17,054 nucleotides of DNA, from the NCBI RefSeq assembly GCF_030525755.1, contig NZ_JAUNEC010000039.1, positions 1 through 17,054 of the forward strand, read 5' to 3'. Positions 13,504-17,054 of this stretch are shown piece by piece. Numbering within the stretch: the stretch's first letter is position 1; the number at the start of each line of letters is the position of its first letter. Source of the DNA: Alysiella sp. (GTDB taxonomy: Bacteria; Pseudomonadota; Gammaproteobacteria; Burkholderiales; Neisseriaceae). A model generated the notes under the pieces. It was not told the DNA's origin, searched no databases, and saw nothing but the letters and a program-made list of their open reading frames with translations. Made by a program: the position numbers and the translations under genes.

Positions 13504-15543
13504 TCAGGCTTCTTTTAAAATCAGGCTGTTTTCTTGCCATTTGGCATCAAACAAACGCATGATGTCTTGCACCGCTTTATCGGCTTCCATAGATTCACGC
13601 GCTTTTTGACGATTTTCAGCTGCGATTCGATTGCGATACATAAACGGCGTTTCCCAGCCTTTGTTCTCTTCAAAATCACGAGTTTGAATGCGAATTGTGC
13701 AACCATAAGCTGCGGAAAGTGCCGCCGCAATGCGGTCAAAATATTCTTTTTTGGCGGTGTTGCGCGTGTGTTGCGACACAATCGCCAAATGCAATATTCC
13801 ATCGGCAAAATCCACCCAAGCCATGTGGTTGAGCAACATTTGTGCAACAGAAATCTGTTGTCCAATACGGCGTGTAATCAAGACCCAATTTTCACGCACA
13901 AATTCAGGCATAGGGTCATGTGCATCATTGGTTTGCGAGGCTTCATTGGATAAATCGATTTCATCGGGTGCATCATCATAGGCAGAAATGGGTAAGTCAT
14001 CAAATGCAGGATAATCTTCGTGGCTATGGCTACCAGAAAATTCAGATGTTTCCACTTCATCTGCATGCACACCGATGCTGCCTGAAATACAGTCCACCTC
14101 ATTTTCAGGCAGCATGGTCGCAACTTCAAGTTCAATATCCTGACTTTGAGTGCTGGTCTCATCAACTGCCTGCTTCATCTGTTTTTCATCATGTACGCTG
14201 CCTGAAAAAACCACAGCATCAGATACAGACGCATCATGATTTTCAAGCGATGCTACCAATTGCATATTATTGTGCATGGTTTCTGCCAAGTGAACCGTAT
14301 TTTCAGGCAGCTTAACAGTCTGCACATCATCAGCTGCCTGAACACAGGTTTGATGACTTGTGTCAGGCAGTTGCTGCTTTTTTGGCGCGACATTTCCCAC
14401 AGGATTGTGTAATTGCGTGCCTTCAATGGTGGCGTTGTGTGGCGTGCTTTTCGCGGCAAAGGGCGCAAACGCCAACATGCGCAACAGCGTCATCACAAAA
14501 CCCGCGTATTCATCGGGCGCGAGCGGCAAATCGTTTTTACCGTGAATAACACATTGATAGTACAACTGAATTTGTTCATCGCTAAAATATTGTGCCAAAT
14601 GCAGCAAGCGTTCACGCTCGGGGTCATCGGCTTCAATGGCGGACGGCACGGTTTTCAGCAACGCCAATCTTTGCAACAACATCGCCAAATCATTCAACGC
14701 GCTGTCAAAACCAATGGCGTTGGCGGACATTTCTTGCGCTTTGGCGATGAGATTTTCGCCGTCTTGTTCCATCAAAAAAGTCAGCAATTCATAGAGATAG
14801 CGTTTGTCCACCGCGCCTATCATGTCGCGCACATCGCGTTCCTGCACGCTGCCTGAACCCATGGCAATCGCTTGGTCAAGCAAACTCAAAGCGTCTCGCA
14901 TGGAACCTTGCGCGGCGCGTCCCAAAAGTGCCAAAGCGGCTGGTTCGTACACGATTTGTTCGGTTTTCAGAACGTGGGTCAGGTGTTCGGCGACTTGTTG
15001 CGCAGTCATATTGCGTAAAACGAATTGCAAACAACGGCTTAATACGGTAATTGGCACTTTGTGCGGGTCGGTGGTCGCCAAGATGAATTTGACGTGTTCG
15101 GGCGGCTCTTCCAGCGTTTTGAGCATGGCGTTGAACGCGGATTTGGACAGCATATGCACTTCGTCAATGATGTACACCTTGTATTTGCCGACTGTGGGCG
15201 CGTATTGGGCGTTTTCCAGCACTTCGCGTATGTTGTCTATGCCCGTGTTGCTGGCAGCGTCAATTTCCAGCAAATCCACAAATCGCCCTGCATCAATGTC
15301 GCGGCACGATTGGCACACGCCACAGGGTTCGCCGTGATTGGGGGTTTCGCAGTTGAGGCTTTTGGCTAAAATGCGGGCGATGGTGGTTTTGCCCACGCCG
15401 CGCGTGCCTGTGAGCAAATAGGCGTGGTGCAAACGCCCTTTGTCCAGCGCGTTTTGTAGGGCTTTGACAACGTGTTGTTGTCCAACCAAATCGGCAAAGG
15501 TTTTGGGTCGCCATTTGCGGGCGAGAACTTGATAGGCGGTCAT
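13504..15543 (-). CDS. dnaX: DNA polymerase III subunits tau/gamma
   Basis: The 679-residue tau protein is the clamp-loader ATPase that also joins the two polymerase cores and DnaB at the fork. The start MTAYQVLARKWRPKTFADLV matches the family; a longer reading to 15627 translates DUS sequence and is rejected. Walker A GTRGVGKT (46-53), zinc Cys65, 74, 77 and 80, DEVH (127-130) and the SRC motif (169-171) are all present. Residues after about 375 form a low-complexity acidic linker, then the alpha-binding C-terminal domain (WVLITRRIG onward). At codons 387-389 an A AAA AAG heptamer with a downstream stem suggests a frameshifted gamma form. The N-terminal coding half is far richer in GC (rows at 60%) than the linker (38-43%). 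tilS lies upstream with three DUS between. Confidence 0.95.
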   Translation of the reverse strand: MTAYQVLARKWRPKTFADLVGQQHVVKALQNALDKGRLHHAYLLTGTRGVGKTTIARILAKSLNCETPNHGEPCGVCQSCRDIDAGRFVDLLEIDAASNTGIDNIREVLENAQYAPTVGKYKVYIIDEVHMLSKSAFNAMLKTLEEPPEHVKFILATTDPHKVPITVLSRCLQFVLRNMTAQQVAEHLTHVLKTEQIVYEPAALALLGRAAQGSMRDALSLLDQAIAMGSGSVQERDVRDMIGAVDKRYLYELLTFLMEQDGENLIAKAQEMSANAIGFDSALNDLAMLLQRLALLKTVPSAIEADDPERERLLHLAQYFSDEQIQLYYQCVIHGKNDLPLAPDEYAGFVMTLLRMLAFAPFAAKSTPHNATIEGTQLHNPVGNVAPKKQQLPDTSHQTCVQAADDVQTVKLPENTVHLAETMHNNMQLVASLENHDASVSDAVVFSGSVHDEKQMKQAVDETSTQSQDIELEVATMLPENEVDCISGSIGVHADEVETSEFSGSHSHEDYPAFDDLPISAYDDAPDEIDLSNEASQTNDAHDPMPEFVRENWVLITRRIGQQISVAQMLLNHMAWVDFADGILHLAIVSQHTRNTAKKEYFDRIAAALSAAYGCTIRIQTRDFEENKGWETPFMYRNRIAAENRQKARESMEADKAVQDIMRLFDAKWQENSLILKEA
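14077..14342. repeat. Cluster of five DUS in the DnaX linker
   Basis: The cores are at 14077-14086, 14104-14113, 14197-14206, 14302-14311 and 14333-14342, in both orientations. In frame they encode ISGS, MLPEN, FSGS, KLPEN and VQAA. A sixth, decayed copy near 14031 reads FSGS, and another at 14361-14370 forms one arm of the frameshift stem. Confidence 0.85.
14334..14383 (-). promoter_or_regulatory. Putative programmed -1 frameshift signal in dnaX
   Basis: On the minus strand, codons 387-389 are CCA AAA AAG, so A AAA AAG (14383-14377) is in the slippery phase. A 6-base spacer CAGCAA follows, then a stem: CTGCCTGACACA (14370-14359) pairs with TGTGTTCAGGCAG (14346-14334), 12 bp with one bulged U and a 12-base loop. 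This is the layout of the E. coli dnaX signal. GGGA about 11 bases upstream of the heptamer is only a weak Shine-Dalgarno-like stimulator. Transcriptional slippage on the six A residues is an alternative route to the same product. Confidence 0.7.
14363..15543 (-). other. dnaX: Predicted DnaX gamma form (frameshift product)
   Basis: After a -1 shift at the heptamer, reading continues GCA GCA ACT GCC TGA, adding Ala-Ala-Thr-Ala and stopping at 14363-14365. The product would have 393 residues, with domains I-III complete and no tau linker or polymerase-binding domain. E. coli gamma has 431 residues and is made the same way. The prediction rests on sequence layout only. Confidence 0.6.
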
Positions 15544-15587
15544 GGTGTGTTCATCTGAAAATAAGTGGACGTATTTTAAACGAAAAC

Positions 15588-15625
15588 AGGCTGCCTGAAA
15601 CGCGAAAATTCGGTTTTCAGGCAGC
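15588..15625 (-). terminator. DUS inverted pair after tilS
   Basis: A full DUS at 15588-15599 (+) and a DUS core at 15616-15625 (-) give an 11-bp stem. On the minus strand it is followed by CTGTTTTCGTTT. It lies 18 bp past the tilS stop and 45 bp before the dnaX start, so it may end or attenuate tilS transcription before dnaX. Confidence 0.55.
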
Positions 15626-15641
15626 AAGATTGATGTTTTGT

Positions 15642-15656
15642 TTCAGGCAGCCTGAA
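15642..15656. repeat. 15-base DUS palindrome supplying the tilS stop
   Basis: TTCAGGCAGCCTGAA. The minus strand reads TTT CAG GCT GCC TGA in the tilS frame: FQAA and stop. Confidence 0.85.
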
Positions 15657-16986
15657 AAGTACGCAATGCTTGGCTGTACAATAAATTGCCCCACAAATTG
15701 ACCACCCCCACGCATTGTCCTGTGTCATCACATACCACAGCCCAATATGCACGCATAAAGGGTGGAATACCTTGTTCGCGTAAAAAACGGAAAACCTGTT
15801 TTCTGTGTCCGTCTGCCCACACAAAAACATCGTCTCGCCGCGCCACACGCACATGAAATATTGAGTTGCGTGTGCTTTCAGGCAGAGCATCTCCCAAAGT
15901 CATGTTTAAATCTGCTGCCAATTCCATTAGGCTGCCTGAAAATGTTTGCCGACACCACAAACAACGTTCAGCCAAATGATTTTGCCACGCAAACAACATA
16001 CCTTGATAAAGTACCGCCTTACCCTTTGGTAATGCCCACTCTGCTGTTTTTGCTTTTAACACAATGCGTTCAAAATCCACAATGCTGTGGCGTGTTGGCG
16101 TACCCAAATCGTGTTTTTGGGCAAAACGCAACAGCTGTTGACGACGGCGTACACTGCTTAATGCTTGCCATTGTGTGATGTGTAAACGCCCATATTCATC
16201 GCTAATCCGCGCTTCATCTTCTCGCAATACTTCGTTTAATATCGCCAAATCGTCTTGCAATTGGGCGATACTGCCTGAAATGTGTGCCGCTAATTGAGGC
16301 AGGCGTTGTTGTATGTGTGGTAGCACATCATGACGCAACCAATTTCGCAAATACTGTGTATCGGCATTGCTGCTGTCTTCCACCCATTTCAAATCATATT
16401 GTTGAGCATAATGAGCAATGGCTTCACGCGAAAACGACAATAAAGGTCGCCAAATAATGGGATTGTGTGTGCTTTCTAGGCTGCCTGAAAGAGAGGGGAA
16501 CGTGTTTTCAGGCAGCCTAAATGAGTGTGGCAACCATTCACGTTGCACAGGCATAGCTGACAATGCCCGTATACCACCGCCACGCAATGCCGCCAAAAAA
16601 TAGGTTTCCAACTGGTCATTCAAATGATGTGCCAATGCCAAAACATCGGTTTGTTGTTGGGCAAATACCGCATAACGTGCTTGTCTGGCAGCTGCTTCCA
16701 GTCCCAAATCGGCAGAATGGACTTGTACTTTTTGTGCCACAAAATCCACTTGCCAATCGGTGCACAGTTTTTGACAGAATATTAGCCAATCGTCTGCTTG
16801 TGAATTTAAACCGTGATGCACATGAACGGCAGTAAGTTGCCAATTTTGCGCGACACGCGTGCGACAGAGTAAATGCAACAATACCACCGAATCCATGCCA
16901 CCACTTAAACCCACAGACAGGGCTTTGTCCTGCCAATTATCAGGCAGTTGTGCAACAAATTGGGGGAACAAATCTGGGGAAGGCAT
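15643..16986 (-). CDS. tilS: tRNA(Ile)-lysidine synthase
   Basis: A 447-residue cytosolic enzyme that converts the wobble C of tRNA(Ile)(CAU) to lysidine using ATP and lysine, changing both decoding and charging to isoleucine; essential in most bacteria. The PP-loop SGGMDS is at 28-33, followed by VHVHHGL, EAAARQARY and ALAHHLNDQLET, all family signatures, and WRPLLSFSREAI in the N-terminal catalytic domain. The C-terminal region holds the tRNA-binding domains, ending LWGNLLYSQALRTFQAA. DUS encode RLPEN, LSGSL, FSGSL and the terminal FQAA plus stop. The start ATG has no obvious ribosome binding site and lies 24 bp after the terminator of the preceding gene. Confidence 0.95.
   Translation of the reverse strand: MPSPDLFPQFVAQLPDNWQDKALSVGLSGGMDSVVLLHLLCRTRVAQNWQLTAVHVHHGLNSQADDWLIFCQKLCTDWQVDFVAQKVQVHSADLGLEAAARQARYAVFAQQQTDVLALAHHLNDQLETYFLAALRGGGIRALSAMPVQREWLPHSFRLPENTFPSLSGSLESTHNPIIWRPLLSFSREAIAHYAQQYDLKWVEDSSNADTQYLRNWLRHDVLPHIQQRLPQLAAHISGSIAQLQDDLAILNEVLREDEARISDEYGRLHITQWQALSSVRRRQQLLRFAQKHDLGTPTRHSIVDFERIVLKAKTAEWALPKGKAVLYQGMLFAWQNHLAERCLWCRQTFSGSLMELAADLNMTLGDALPESTRNSIFHVRVARRDDVFVWADGHRKQVFRFLREQGIPPFMRAYWAVVCDDTGQCVGVVNLWGNLLYSQALRTFQAA
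16478..16518. repeat. Inverted DUS pair inside tilS
   Basis: Full AGGCTGCCTGAA at 16478-16489 and its reverse complement at 16507-16518, separated by 17 bases. On the minus strand they encode RLPEN and SGSLE in a variable loop of the protein. Confidence 0.85.
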
Positions 16987-17010
16987 AATTAAAGCGAGAT
17001 AAAAAAATCA

Positions 17011-17031
17011 AGGCGGGAGACGACCCCGCCT
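17011..17031 (-). terminator. Rho-independent terminator of the gene beyond the right edge
   Basis: On the minus strand AGGCGGG, a 7-base loop and CCCGCCT are followed by TGATTTTTTTATC. This is the most classical terminator in the window. The 23 bases beyond it are too short to identify the gene it ends; one frame gives Leu-Lys-Gln and TAA. Confidence 0.85.
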
Positions 17032-17054
17032 AAAAATGGTTTATTGTTTTAAAT

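Noticed and set aside
13990..14345. Repeated SGS and LPEN peptides in DnaX as a protein repeat domain
   Set aside because: They arise from DUS read in fixed frames and have no regular spacing.
15544..15627. Upstream extension of dnaX by 28 residues
   Set aside because: The extra residues translate DUS copies (LPEN, FQAA) and the family start MTAYQVLARKWRPK is at 15543.
328..16518. Regularly recurring 10-12 base repeat as a CRISPR array or tandem repeat
   Set aside because: The copies are dispersed, in both orientations and within genes; they are DNA uptake sequences.
17032..17054. Tail of an upstream minus-strand gene at the right edge (possibly accA)
   Set aside because: Only 23 bases are present; a Leu-Lys-Gln and TAA reading is possible but cannot identify a gene.

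Overview
The window looks like chromosomal DNA of a Neisseriaceae bacterium. The main evidence is a DNA uptake sequence (DUS) repeated throughout: AGGCTGCCTGAA or its 10-base core GCTGCCTGAA, about 42 copies on either strand in 17 kb. This is the AG-simDUS dialect described for Simonsiella muelleri and relatives; the sister AG-kingDUS dialect (AGGCAGCCTGAA) also occurs. Species cannot be fixed from the window alone. Gene content is housekeeping. I see no tRNA, rRNA, CRISPR array, phage or transposase gene.

Layout. Twelve of fourteen genes lie on the minus strand. Positions 1-54 hold the first 18 codons of typA. glnA (401-1819) ends in a triple-DUS hairpin region and may have a sigma-54 type promoter. 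A nitronate monooxygenase family gene (2133-3296) diverges from bcp (3500-3949, +). Positions 4116-6885 form a probable minus-strand operon read gluQ, nudF, gloB, then a small membrane protein gene. uup (7156-9066) diverges from lemA (9128-9706, +). A tightly coupled operon follows, read ccoI, yqaA, then a phosphopantetheinyl transferase (13230 down to 9741). tilS (15643-16986) and dnaX (13504-15543) complete the right side, and the terminator of an unseen minus-strand gene lies at 17011-17031.

What stands out. (1) dnaX carries what looks like a complete programmed -1 frameshift cassette: an in-phase A AAA AAG heptamer, a 6-nt spacer and a 12-bp stem made largely of DUS sequence. The -1 frame stops four codons later, giving a predicted 393-residue gamma form beside the 679-residue tau. 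(2) Two families of short inverted-repeat elements without genes (MITE-like) sit between genes. One has four copies with TATRGT ends and a shared core. The other has two copies with AGAA-CTGT ends. One element of the second family is inserted inside the terminal repeat of one of the first, and removing it restores that repeat. (3) DUS copies shape proteins here: four genes take their TGA stop codon from a DUS, four proteins end in FQAA, and the tau-specific linker of DnaX contains five DUS in 266 bp. (4) A MITE-like element supplies the last three codons and the stop of bcp.

How the genes relate. Most are independent housekeeping functions: nitrogen assimilation (glnA), tRNA modification (gluQ, tilS), replication clamp loading (dnaX), ABC-F activity (uup), peroxide and methylglyoxal detoxification (bcp, gloB) and copper supply to cytochrome oxidase (ccoI).
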